DNA from: an uncultured Faecalibacterium sp.
Lineage (GTDB): Bacteria; Bacillota; Clostridia; Oscillospirales; Ruminococcaceae
Direction of reading: 5' to 3'
Assembly (NCBI GenBank): GCA_900540455.1
Contig: UQGD01000019.1
Location: 1-43,164, forward strand
Length of the DNA stretch: 43,164 bases
In this document: positions 1-6,089 of the stretch, piece after piece
How the letters are laid out: each line of letters starts with the position of its first letter
Position numbering within the stretch: the stretch's first letter is position 1
Translations under genes and position numbers: made by a program
The notes under the pieces: generated by a model
The model's database searches: none
What the model was told of the DNA's origin: nothing
Seen by the model: the letters and a program-made list of their open reading frames with translations, nothing else

Positions 1-197
1 TCCAACCAGCCGTTCCGTGCTGACAGGCTCATGCGATCGAGCAGGATGCCGTACAGCGTTTTGGCATCTGTGGAAAGCGGTTGAAAGCAGCTATCCTGAA
101 ACAACAGCTTGGGAATTCGGTAGAAGGAGAACAGCTCGCTGGACTGCCCATAGAAGTAATCAAGGTCTGCGGTTCTTGTCGGCTTTCTTTCGGGCAT
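1..197 (-). CDS. Replication initiator protein A (RepA_N type), N-terminal part only
   Basis: Incomplete gene: it starts at 197 on the minus strand and runs off the left edge, so only about 65 residues are visible. After a short basic start (MPERKPTRTAD) come the segments DYFYGQSSELFSFYRIPK, LLF, STDAKTLYGILLDRMSLS and ARNGW. These are the conserved opening of RepA_N initiators (winged-helix DNA binding) found in clostridial integrative and conjugative elements and plasmids. The start overlaps the last 38 bases of the preceding small gene, so the three genes form one tight operon. The protein should bind an origin, and direct repeats at 820-985 are candidate targets. Family recognised by eye from the motif; the C-terminal part cannot be assessed. 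Confidence 0.82.
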   Translation of the reverse strand, partial: MPERKPTRTADLDYFYGQSSELFSFYRIPKLLFQDSCFQPLSTDAKTLYGILLDRMSLSARNGWL

Positions 198-414
198 AGA
201 GAATATCCCATTTTTCAGGTGTGGAACGGAATACATTGACCTGCTTCTTATAAGGGCAGTGGGCATACAGGCAGGTGCGGAACTTGAAATCGGGTCGATA
301 GTACGGACACAGCTTGCAACTGTCCGGGGCACGGTCAGAACCTTCGCCAGCGGCGATCACATGGTGCATGGAGTGCTGAACATGGCGCAGGGCTTCGTTT
401 CGCTTGTGGCTCAC
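160..414 (-). CDS. Small Cys-rich protein upstream of repA (84 aa)
   Basis: An 84-residue basic protein using a GTG start whose bases overlap the TGA stop of the upstream gene (GTGA). It contains a cysteine cluster CKLCPYY...C....CPYKK around residues 34-56, which could bind zinc or another metal. The cluster resembles that of the 86-aa protein upstream (CEGCPYKR...C....C), so the two may be old tandem duplicates. No membrane segment or signal peptide is seen. Its place directly before a RepA_N initiator suggests a role in replication or control of the mobile element, but the function is unknown. The reading frame is supported by the operon overlaps on both sides. Confidence 0.7.
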   Translation of the reverse strand: MSHKRNEALRHVQHSMHHVIAAGEGSDRAPDSCKLCPYYRPDFKFRTCLYAHCPYKKQVNVFRSTPEKWDILYARKKADKNRRP

Positions 415-671
415 TTGGCATCACCTCGTTTCTCCAGCGGTGCCATCAGGTCTTTGTAGCAGGGAACCAGCACACAGGGCTTTGCCCGCTTGTAGGGGCA
501 CCCTTCGCACTTGCTGGGGCCTTTGGGCGGCTCAATCAGATAGTAGCAGTTCTCTTTGCCGAGAACGCAGCCCTTCTTTCGGTTCTTCCAGAAGAAGCAG
601 TGCCGGCAATCTGCCGGGCGGGAAGCATGGTAGCGGATACCGTCCATCGTGACGGTCAGAACTTTTTTCAT
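411..671 (-). CDS. Small Cys-rich protein, first gene of the repA operon (86 aa)
   Basis: An 86-residue protein with at least eight cysteines: CRHCFFW near residue 23, C at about 35 and 42, and CEGCPYKRAKPCVLVPC at about 55-71. The repeated CxxC pattern suggests structural metal binding. The start at 671 follows AAAGGAGGGTTT, a strong ribosome site. It is the first gene of a minus-strand set with the 84-aa Cys-rich protein and repA. Upstream lies a hairpin plus T-run (710-767) that could work as an attenuator. I recognise no named family; proteins of this kind accompany clostridial integrative elements. Function not assigned. Confidence 0.72.
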   Translation of the reverse strand: MKKVLTVTMDGIRYHASRPADCRHCFFWKNRKKGCVLGKENCYYLIEPPKGPSKCEGCPYKRAKPCVLVPCYKDLMAPLEKRGDAK

Positions 672-709
672 CGGTAAACCCTCCTTTGGTGGATTCGGGA
701 AGTTCAGCC

Positions 710-767
710 CGAAAATAAAAAAGCGCGTTCCTCTTTCTGTTCCGAGAGAACAGCGAGCGAACGCGCT
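710..767 (-). terminator. Nested hairpin with T-run, possible attenuator before the repA operon
   Basis: Read on the minus strand, AGCGCGTTC (722-730) pairs perfectly with GAACGCGCT (759-767). A second hairpin, CTGTTC/GAACAG, lies inside, and TTTTTTATTTT follows. This is an intrinsic terminator shape about 40 bases before the first Cys-rich gene. With no gene ending just upstream, it more likely attenuates the leader transcript than ends a gene. Confidence 0.6.
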
Positions 768-819
768 ATGTATGGAGAAAAGTGTTTTTCACGGTTTCTG
801 GTAGGAATGTGAAAAATAG

Positions 820-856
820 ATTTACACAGTTTATCTTGTATTTACATGGATTTACA
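820..856. repeat. Three phased direct repeats ATTTACA
   Basis: ATTTACA occurs at 820, 840 and 850, so the copies are 20 and 10 bases apart and lie on the same face of the helix. They sit in the 390-base non-coding stretch between the repA operon and the tRNA. They could be iterons for the RepA_N protein or sites for an excision factor or repressor near the element end. Seen directly; role inferred. Confidence 0.5.
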
Positions 857-922
857 GAGAAGCGGTTACCAATTTTAGCAGAGAGCCGGAAACAGAGTCC
901 CAAAGGTGCTTTATGGGGCTTC

Positions 923-988
923 ATTAGCTGGAAACCCGATTTTATTAGCTGAAACCGAAAATTCTGCTAATGGCATTAGCTGGCTAAT
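923..988. repeat. Direct repeats ATTAGCTG with inverted copies
   Basis: ATTAGCTG starts at 923, 944 and 975, and the first two copies share the longer form ATTAGCTG(G)AAACC. Inverted GCTAAT half-copies lie at 967-972 and 983-988, the latter making a small palindrome AGCTGGCT around the third copy. This is typical of a protein-binding array close to a recombination or replication site. No protein can be named from the sequence. Confidence 0.45.
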
Positions 989-1010
989 TTTGGTGATAGG
1001 TTCAAAATGA

Positions 1011-1056
1011 AAAATGCGAAGATCGTCTTTCACATGGAAAAATGACCTTCGCATTT
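1011..1056 (-). terminator. Terminator after tRNA-Arg
   Basis: AAAATGCGAAGATC and GACCTTCGCATTTT form a 14-base stem with one G-T type mismatch, 12 bases past the 3' end of tRNA-Arg(CCT) on the minus strand. T-rich sequence follows. It fits an intrinsic terminator for the tRNA transcript. Confidence 0.65.
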
Positions 1057-1067
1057 TCATAAAGGGA

Positions 1068-1141
1068 TACCCCAGACAGGATTCGAACCTGCGGTCTCCT
1101 CCTTAGGAGGGAGGCGCTTTATCCAGCTAAGCTACTGAGGC
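1068..1141 (-). tRNA. tRNA-Arg (anticodon CCT)
   Basis: A complete 74-nt cloverleaf can be drawn: acceptor GCCTCAG/CTGGGGT, D stem GCTT/AAGC, anticodon stem CCTCC/GGAGG around loop CTCCTAA (anticodon CCT), five-base variable loop, and T arm GCAGG-TTCGAAT-CCTGT. No CCA is encoded. It reads AGG codons. It lies about 210 bases inside the right end of the mobile element, whose junction breaks another tRNA-Arg(CCT) at 1352. The two share the core CTTAGGAGG (1102-1110 and 1352-1360) but differ in their acceptor stems, so this is a separate gene, not a copy of the broken one. A weak promoter (TTGGAT, 17 bases, TAATAC) may lie directly upstream. Confidence 0.93.
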
Positions 1142-1351
1142 ATATTATGTATTACCGTTGATTTTTTTGAAATCCAACGCGCTTGGAAACGAATATGCAG
1201 AATGATTTTCACACCGAAGTGACCGACTGCGTTGCAACCGAAACGGTGTTAAACTTGTTGCATCAAAACTTGTTGAGAAAACCGTGATTCTCGGTTTTGC
1301 TTTTGAATAGAGCAATCACTTCTGCCCCCAAGGTATCAGGTTGACCGAATT

Positions 1352-1391
1352 CTTAGGAGGCGAACGCTCTATCCAGCTGAGCTATATGGAC
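1352..1391 (-). pseudogene. 5' half of a broken tRNA-Arg(CCT), attachment site of the element
   Basis: Forty bases match a tRNA 5' half: acceptor strand GTCCATA, D arm GCTC...GAGC, anticodon stem TTCGC, and loop CTCCTAA followed by G. Then the match stops: the bases that should give GCGAA, the T arm and the acceptor 3' strand are absent. The break is in the anticodon loop, a usual crossover position of tyrosine recombinases. The shared core CTTAGGAGG marks the element's right junction (attR-like). The matching 3' half should lie at the left end of the element, outside the window. Confidence 0.8.
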
Positions 1392-1486
1392 TTATAAAAA
1401 GGGGCTTTTCCGGCATTTCTGCCCCGGATATCCGGCTGCAAAAACTCTGCCCTGCGCCGCCGGGTGTATACAGCGGCAGCGCAATA

Positions 1487-1515
1487 ATTATAACAGAGTC
1501 TGCTGTTTTTTTCAA
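1487..1515 (-). promoter_or_regulatory. Sigma-A promoter of the broken tRNA-Arg
   Basis: On the minus strand, -35 TTGAAA (1510-1515), exactly 17 bases, then -10 TATAAT (1487-1492). It points into the tRNA 5' half at 1391 and on towards the complete tRNA-Arg at 1141, with no obvious terminator between them. Confidence 0.72.
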
Positions 1516-1542
1516 GCAAAGCCCCGGTGTACAGCGGATGAT

Positions 1543-1737
1543 TCAGTTCCGATAGCAGCGGTCTTGGGTGACCAGCCAATCCTCGCAGCGGCGCTGGGCT
1601 TCTTCCAACGTGCCGCTGACGCAGTGGAACATCCGTCCCCGCAGCGAGCAGTAGGAATAGCGCAGTTTGCGGCTTCCGCTGGCGTCCTGAAAATAAACGT
1701 ACCGGTCCTGTCCAGGCATCAAGTGGATCTGTTCCAT
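1543..1737 (-). CDS. Small hypothetical protein (64 aa)
   Basis: The start at 1737 is chosen because AAGGAG lies nine bases before it; a longer form from 1776 lacks such a site. The 64-residue product begins MEQIHLMPGQDRYVYFQD and is polar, with three cysteines (CSLRGRMFHC, RRCEDW). It has no signal peptide or membrane segment. No family recognised. It lies upstream of the broken tRNA-Arg on the same strand and is divergent from the potassium transporter gene. The frame is supported by the ribosome site and ordinary codon use, not by a known domain. Confidence 0.6.
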   Translation of the reverse strand: MEQIHLMPGQDRYVYFQDASGSRKLRYSYCSLRGRMFHCVSGTLEEAQRRCEDWLVTQDRCYRN

Positions 1738-1930
1738 GATCGTTCGCTCCTTTTCTCCCATCCGGGTCCCAAACACACAACGCTCCTATTGTATCATGTT
1801 TGTTCGATGGGGGCTATTGCTGCTTTGCCCAAAAAGACCCTCGGCTTTTTGGTGCTTCCACCCCTTGACAGACCTCTTATGACCATTGGCGGCGGCTGCT
1901 GCCATTTCATCCATCTCCCGAAAGATACGA

Positions 1931-1959
1931 TTGAACCCCAGGGAAAAAAGGTGTATCAT
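1931..1959 (+). promoter_or_regulatory. Sigma-A promoter of the TrkH/KtrB gene
   Basis: -35 TTGAAC (1931-1936), 17-base spacer, -10 TATCAT (1954-1959), about 70 bases before the start codon of the potassium transporter gene. No riboswitch fold was recognised in the short leader. Confidence 0.55.
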
Positions 1960-2029
1960 AGAGAATATGAAAAAGGTATAAAGACCGCCGGGCTGCAAAG
2001 CAGCTCTGAGCGGATGGAGAGGAGCCGTC

Positions 2030-3409
2030 ATGGCGAAAAGAACGCAAAAAAAGCCCCGCAGCAAAGGCGGATGGCTGGCGGGACGCAGTGCGACCCAAAT
2101 CATCTGTGTAAGTTTTTTGGTGGTGATCGCAGCTGGCACGCTGCTGCTGACCCTGCCGATTTCCAGCCGCAGCGGGCGTCTGGGTGTACTGGATGCCATG
2201 TTCACCGCCACCAGTGCCACCTGCGTCACCGGACTGGTGGTGCGGGACACCTGGACCCAGTTTTCCGCTTTTGGACAGTTTGTACTGCTGGTGCTGATCC
2301 AGATCGGCGGTCTGGGGCTGGTTACGCTGACCAGCTTCTTTGCGCTGGCCATGCGGCGCAGGATGGGCTTCCGGGGGCTGCGCCTGCTGGGAGAGAGCGT
2401 TTCTGCAGACAGCTTCTCCCAGGCCACCCAGGTGCTAAAGGTCGTGGTAGGGCTGGCCATTGGGTTTGAGAGCCTGGGCGCCGTACTGCTGATGTTTGCT
2501 TTTGTGCCGCAGTTTGGTCTGGAGGGGATCTGGATCAGCATATTCACCTCCATATCCGCATTCTGCAACGCCGGTTTCGATTTGTTTGGCCGCTTTGGGG
2601 AATATGCCTCTCTGACCCCCTATGTAAACAACTTCTATGTACAGGCTGTGGTCATCTTTATGATCGCCGCCGGTGGTCTCGGCTTCATGGTTTGGGTGGA
2701 ACTGGGCGAATACCGCAAAAAGCGTCGTCTGTCCCTGCACGCCAAGGTCGTGCTGTTGTTCTCGGTCCTGCTCTGGCTGGGGGGTGCCGCCGCCATCGTT
2801 CTGATGGAGTGGTCCAACCCTGCCACACTGGGTCCCTTGTCTGTGCCCGGCAAATTGATGGCCGGCCTGTTCCAATCGGTCTCCACCCGTACTGCAGGCA
2901 TGAACACGGTGGATCTGGCGGCCTGCGGTCCCATTACCAAGCTGGTGATGAGCGTACTGCAATTTATTGGCGCAGCGCCTGGTTCCACCGGCGGCGGCGT
3001 AAAGGTGACCACCTTTGCCGTGCTGTTTCTGACCATCCGCAGTGTAGCCCAGGGCCGGGACGATTGTGTCATTGCCAACCACCGGATCGACCAAAAGACC
3101 GTCTACCGCTCCCTGACCATCATCACGCTGGGTGCGCTGGCCGCACTGGGCTCGGCTGTATTCGTCTACTATAACACCGCCGGGGTGGTATCGGTCATCG
3201 ACTCCATTTTTGAGTCCTGCTCTGCGTTTGGCACAGTAGGTCTTTCGGTGGGTGTCACCTCTCAGCTAAATAGTGCAGCCAAGGTGCTGTATATGCTGGT
3301 CATGTTTACAGGCCGTGTCGGGCCGGTATCGCTGGCCATCAGCCTGACCTCAAAACCGGGCGACAATAAGCGGAAGATCCTGCCGGAAGGCCATATCAAC
3401 GTGGGTTAA
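2030..3409 (+). CDS. TrkH/KtrB family potassium uptake protein
   Basis: Membrane K+-translocating subunit of 459 residues, the usual length of the short KtrB-type group. The four pore repeats can be followed by their selectivity-filter regions: ATSATCVTGLVVRDT, ISAFCNAGFDLFG, VSTRTAGMNTVDL and CSAFGTVGLSVGV, each with the expected glycine. Basic N-terminus, then many hydrophobic helices. Start at 2030 follows GGAGAGGAG. Partners of this family are cytoplasmic RCK proteins (KtrA/TrkA) that gate the channel; none is encoded next to it, so it probably uses one from elsewhere. It runs convergently into peptidase T, separated by a two-way terminator. A decayed relative lies in the Kdp island at 15418-15650. 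Confidence 0.93.
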   Translation: MAKRTQKKPRSKGGWLAGRSATQIICVSFLVVIAAGTLLLTLPISSRSGRLGVLDAMFTATSATCVTGLVVRDTWTQFSAFGQFVLLVLIQIGGLGLVTLTSFFALAMRRRMGFRGLRLLGESVSADSFSQATQVLKVVVGLAIGFESLGAVLLMFAFVPQFGLEGIWISIFTSISAFCNAGFDLFGRFGEYASLTPYVNNFYVQAVVIFMIAAGGLGFMVWVELGEYRKKRRLSLHAKVVLLFSVLLWLGGAAAIVLMEWSNPATLGPLSVPGKLMAGLFQSVSTRTAGMNTVDLAACGPITKLVMSVLQFIGAAPGSTGGGVKVTTFAVLFLTIRSVAQGRDDCVIANHRIDQKTVYRSLTIITLGALAALGSAVFVYYNTAGVVSVIDSIFESCSAFGTVGLSVGVTSQLNSAAKVLYMLVMFTGRVGPVSLAISLTSKPGDNKRKILPEGHINVG

Positions 3410-3415
3410 GGCAGC

Positions 3416-3452
3416 AAAAGGGCGCACTGCGGAGACCGCAGCGCGCCCTTTT
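3416..3452. terminator. Two-way terminator between trkH-like gene and pepT
   Basis: AAAAGGGCGC pairs with GCGCCCTTTT, and an inner TGCGG/CCGCA stem lies between them. A- and T-runs on both sides let it serve both converging genes. Confidence 0.8.
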
Positions 3453-3473
3453 TACTCTGCAAAGACAGCGTAT

Positions 3474-4691
3474 TTACTGTGCGTACAGGCTTACGATATT
3501 CAGCAGCACCTGGGTAGCCTTGTCCATCCGCTCGACGGTGATGCACTCAAACACACCATGGTAATTGAATCCGCCGGTGCCCAGGTTGGGGCAGGGCAAG
3601 CCATTCCAGCTCAGGGTAGCGCCGTCGGTACCGCCGCGCACCGGCTCCTCCACCGGCTCCAGTCCGGCCATCTGCACCGCTTTGCGGGCAGTCTCCACCA
3701 GGTGGAAATAGGGGCGCACTGCTTCCAGCATATTGCGGTAGCTGTCCTGGATCTCCACCGCAACACTGCCAGCGCCATACTTTCCGTTCAGATAGGAAGC
3801 GATCTGGCGGAGATTATCCTTTTTGGCTTCCAGCTTGGCTGCATCGTGGTCCCGCAGGATATAATTCAGGGTCGCTGTGTTGATATCCCCCTGCATATCG
3901 CACAGGTGATAGAACCCCTGGCGGCCGTCGGTCGTCTCCGGCCGTGCCATCACAGGCAGCGCTGCATGGAATTCCATCGCCAGGTTGCAGGCATTGACCA
4001 TCTTGCCCTTGGCGCTGCCAGGGTGGACCGACAGACCCCGGAGGGTGACGGCCGCATCCGCGGCATTGAAGTTCTCGTATTCGATGCCGCCCACATCGCC
4101 GCCGTCCACGGTATAGGCAAAATCGGCGCCAAAACCGGGGATATCAAACAGCAGTGCGCCCTCCCCGATCTCCTCATCCGGCGTAAAGCCGATGCACAGC
4201 TTGCCATGGGGGAGGTTTTCCGTCAGCAGGGTCTCTACTGCGGTCAGGATCTCTGCCACACCCGCCTTATCATCTGCACCCAGCAGCGTGGTGCCATCGG
4301 TCGTGATCAGGGTCTCCCCTTTCATGCTGGCCAAAAACGGGAAGGTGGATACCTTCATCACGGCACCAGTGCCCGGCAGTGTAACGTCCTTGCCGTTGTA
4401 ATGCTCGTGCAGCACCGGACGCACCCCCTTACCGCTGGCATCGGGAGCGGTATCCATATGGGCGATCAGGCCCAGAGCGGGCTTGTCCTCGCAGCCAGGG
4501 GTAGCAGGCAGGCTGGCATACACATAGCCGTGCTCGTCTGCATAAGCGTTCTCCACGCCTAAGCCTTTCAGCTCCTCCACCAAAAGATATGCCAGATCCA
4601 GCTCCCGTGCCGCAGAGGGGTGGTCGCCGGAATGAGGGTCGGAGGTCGTGTGGACGGTCACATAGTGCAAAAGTCGTTCATAAGCGCGCAT
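3474..4691 (-). CDS. pepT: Peptidase T (tripeptide aminopeptidase)
   Basis: Cytoplasmic dizinc aminopeptidase of the M20 family that removes the N-terminal residue of tripeptides. The 405-residue length matches known PepT proteins. Metal and catalytic motifs are present in order: AHMDTAPD (first His and catalytic Asp), LLGADDKAG (bridging Asp), TPDEEIGEG (catalytic and ligand Glu), TVDGGDVGG (Asp) and the late GFNYHGVFE (His). The start at 4691 is preferred because AAAGGAG lies nine bases before it; an in-frame GTG further upstream overlaps that site. It lies downstream of a uridine-kinase-like gene on the same strand with an 85-base gap, so the two could be co-transcribed. Confidence 0.95.
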   Translation of the reverse strand: MRAYERLLHYVTVHTTSDPHSGDHPSAARELDLAYLLVEELKGLGVENAYADEHGYVYASLPATPGCEDKPALGLIAHMDTAPDASGKGVRPVLHEHYNGKDVTLPGTGAVMKVSTFPFLASMKGETLITTDGTTLLGADDKAGVAEILTAVETLLTENLPHGKLCIGFTPDEEIGEGALLFDIPGFGADFAYTVDGGDVGGIEYENFNAADAAVTLRGLSVHPGSAKGKMVNACNLAMEFHAALPVMARPETTDGRQGFYHLCDMQGDINTATLNYILRDHDAAKLEAKKDNLRQIASYLNGKYGAGSVAVEIQDSYRNMLEAVRPYFHLVETARKAVQMAGLEPVEEPVRGGTDGATLSWNGLPCPNLGTGGFNYHGVFECITVERMDKATQVLLNIVSLYAQ

Positions 4692-4776
4692 AAGTCCATA
4701 CTCCTTTATCACAGATGTTGATTGATTTTATTGTATCATTCTCAAGGGAGAAACACAATCCAGGGGAGAGGGCGCA

Positions 4777-5358
4777 TCACCCTGTTGTCAGCACCCAATC
4801 AGCCCGTTCCGGGATGCTGTACCGGGCAAAATAGCCTTCTTCCAGGGGGATCCAGCGCTGGACGAACAGGGGGTATCTCTCCCCTTCCCGGGCTTGCAGC
4901 CGCCGGGCCTGTTCCGCCGGGCTGCACCGCAAAAAGATGCGCAGGTCGTAACAGTCCGCCAGGGCCGGATGATGGGAGTAACTGCCCTCTACCAATACCA
5001 CCGCCCCAGGGATACGCTCCTCCGGGGGCAGATACCGCCCCTGACGGCAGCTGTAAGCCCGGACTGTAAAGGGCTGCCCTGCCCGGGCAGGGTCCAGCAC
5101 TTCTGTCCGCAGCCGGGCCAGATCCATATTTGCAGCCGGGGTGTGCATCCAATCCGGGGCGCGGCGGTCCAAAGGCAGATAATAGTCATCGGTGTGCAGC
5201 ACGGTGCACCCCGGCAGACGCTGGGCCAGCTGCCCGGCCAGGGTGGTCTTTCCGCTGCCGCAGCAGCCATCCAGCCCCACCAGCACCGGCCTGTCCGAGG
5301 CCGCTGCCAGCAGGGGGGCCAGCTTCTCCATAAGGGCATCACAATAGGTAGAAACCAT
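4777..5358 (-). CDS. Uridine kinase-like P-loop NTPase
   Basis: A 193-residue soluble protein with a clear P-loop, GLDGCCGSGKTTLA (about residues 28-41), followed by TDDYYLPL, the Asp-Asp/Tyr region that binds the nucleoside in uridine kinases and related phosphoribulokinase-like enzymes. A Walker-B-like VVLVEGSYS lies near residue 125 and an arginine-rich lid follows (CSPAEQARRLQAREGER). It is close to Udk in plan but shorter and diverged, so the substrate (uridine, cytidine or another small hydroxyl compound) is not certain. The ribosome site AAAGAG is about 13 bases before the chosen ATG; the internal Met at residue 10 is an alternative start. Confidence 0.8.
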   Translation of the reverse strand: MVSTYCDALMEKLAPLLAAASDRPVLVGLDGCCGSGKTTLAGQLAQRLPGCTVLHTDDYYLPLDRRAPDWMHTPAANMDLARLRTEVLDPARAGQPFTVRAYSCRQGRYLPPEERIPGAVVLVEGSYSHHPALADCYDLRIFLRCSPAEQARRLQAREGERYPLFVQRWIPLEEGYFARYSIPERADWVLTTG

Positions 5359-5526
5359 AGGCAGTCACAACTCTTTCTTATCATTCGATCGCATCCTAGA
5401 ACAGTATAGCACGCCTGACGGAACGGGGCAACGGGTGTGCAGGCGTACATTCTGCCCAAGGGAGAGCGAACCGGAGAAAACGTCGTTGTTAGTTTGCACA
5501 AACTTCCTCTTCCTCCCCAAAAAGCA

Positions 5527-5555
5527 TTGACAAGACCGGTTAGTTGCAGTAAACT
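5527..5555 (+). promoter_or_regulatory. Promoter of the feo operon, with a possible iron-regulator site
   Basis: -35 TTGACA (5527-5532), 17 bases, -10 TAAACT (5550-5555). Overlapping and downstream are GGTTAG (5538-5543) and an interrupted palindrome GTTA-8 bases-TAAC (about 5573-5588). These recall half-sites of DtxR/IdeR-type metal repressors, but the match is loose. The promoter is clear; the operator is only a suggestion. Confidence 0.6.
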
Positions 5556-5606
5556 TCTTTTTGTAAAACGAGTTAAACAGTGCTAACCCGCAAGGAGGGA
5601 CACAGT

Positions 5607-5819
5607 ATGATGCCGCTGACAATGGCAAGACCCGGCGAGAGCTTTGCGATCCGCCGGATCACAGGCAAGGATGAGGTGCGCCAGCACCTGGCAGAGCTCG
5701 GCTTTGTAATGGACAGCGAGGTAACGGTGGTCAGTGAAGTGGCCGGTAATCTGATCTTACAGGTCAAAGACAGCCGCATTGCGCTGGATCACACGATGGC
5801 AAGCCGGATCATGGTTTGA
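5607..5819 (+). CDS. feoA: FeoA domain protein (first copy)
   Basis: A 70-residue SH3-like FeoA protein that assists the FeoB ferrous iron transporter in the cytoplasm. Typical features: the opening MARPGESFAIRRITG, then the LAELGFVMDSEVTVV turn and GNLILQVKDSRIALDHTMASRI, the usual FeoA ending. The start at 5607 follows AAGGAGG by eight bases; a longer frame from upstream has no ribosome site. It is first in an operon feoA-feoA-feoB-Cys-rich protein with gaps under 45 bases. A second FeoA follows directly. The two differ in sequence, so this is an old duplication or a two-part arrangement. Confidence 0.93.
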   Translation: MMPLTMARPGESFAIRRITGKDEVRQHLAELGFVMDSEVTVVSEVAGNLILQVKDSRIALDHTMASRIMV

Positions 5820-5854
5820 TGTCCCGCCTGTGGGCAGGAGAAGGAGGATTCGTT

Positions 5855-6076
5855 ATGAAAACACTAAAGGATGTCCCTGTGGGGCAGTGCGCTACGGTAG
5901 CCCGCCTGCACGGCGAAGGCCCTGTAAAGCGCCGGATCATGGATATGGGTGTCACCAAAGGGGTGGAGATCTATGTCCGCAAAGTCGCTCCCCTGGGGGA
6001 CCCTATGGAGCTGACCGTCCGGGATTATGAGCTGACCCTGCGCCGTGCAGACGCAGAGCTGATCGAAGTGGTGTAA
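5855..6076 (+). CDS. feoA: FeoA domain protein (second copy)
   Basis: A 73-residue FeoA-type protein beginning MKTLKDVPVGQCATVARLHGEG. It keeps the family core: RRIMDMGVTKGVEIYVRKVAPLGDPMELTVRDYELTLRRADAELIEV, with the conserved glycine, the APLGDP turn and the EL.LR segment. The start at 5855 lies after AAGGAGG. It ends 13 bases before feoB, so the two are probably translated together. It is more typical of canonical FeoA than the first copy. Both likely contact the cytoplasmic G domain of FeoB; which copy is essential cannot be told. Confidence 0.94.
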   Translation: MKTLKDVPVGQCATVARLHGEGPVKRRIMDMGVTKGVEIYVRKVAPLGDPMELTVRDYELTLRRADAELIEVV

Positions 6077-6089
6077 AGGGAGGCGGCAT

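Noticed and set aside
1352..1391. A second functional tRNA-Arg
   Set aside because: Only the 5' half fits. Sequence after the anticodon loop cannot form the anticodon stem, T arm or acceptor 3' strand.
1564..2469. A 301-codon plus-strand frame before and into the TrkH gene
   Set aside because: It overlaps the TrkH start in another frame and the 64-aa gene on the other strand; no motif, no ribosome site.
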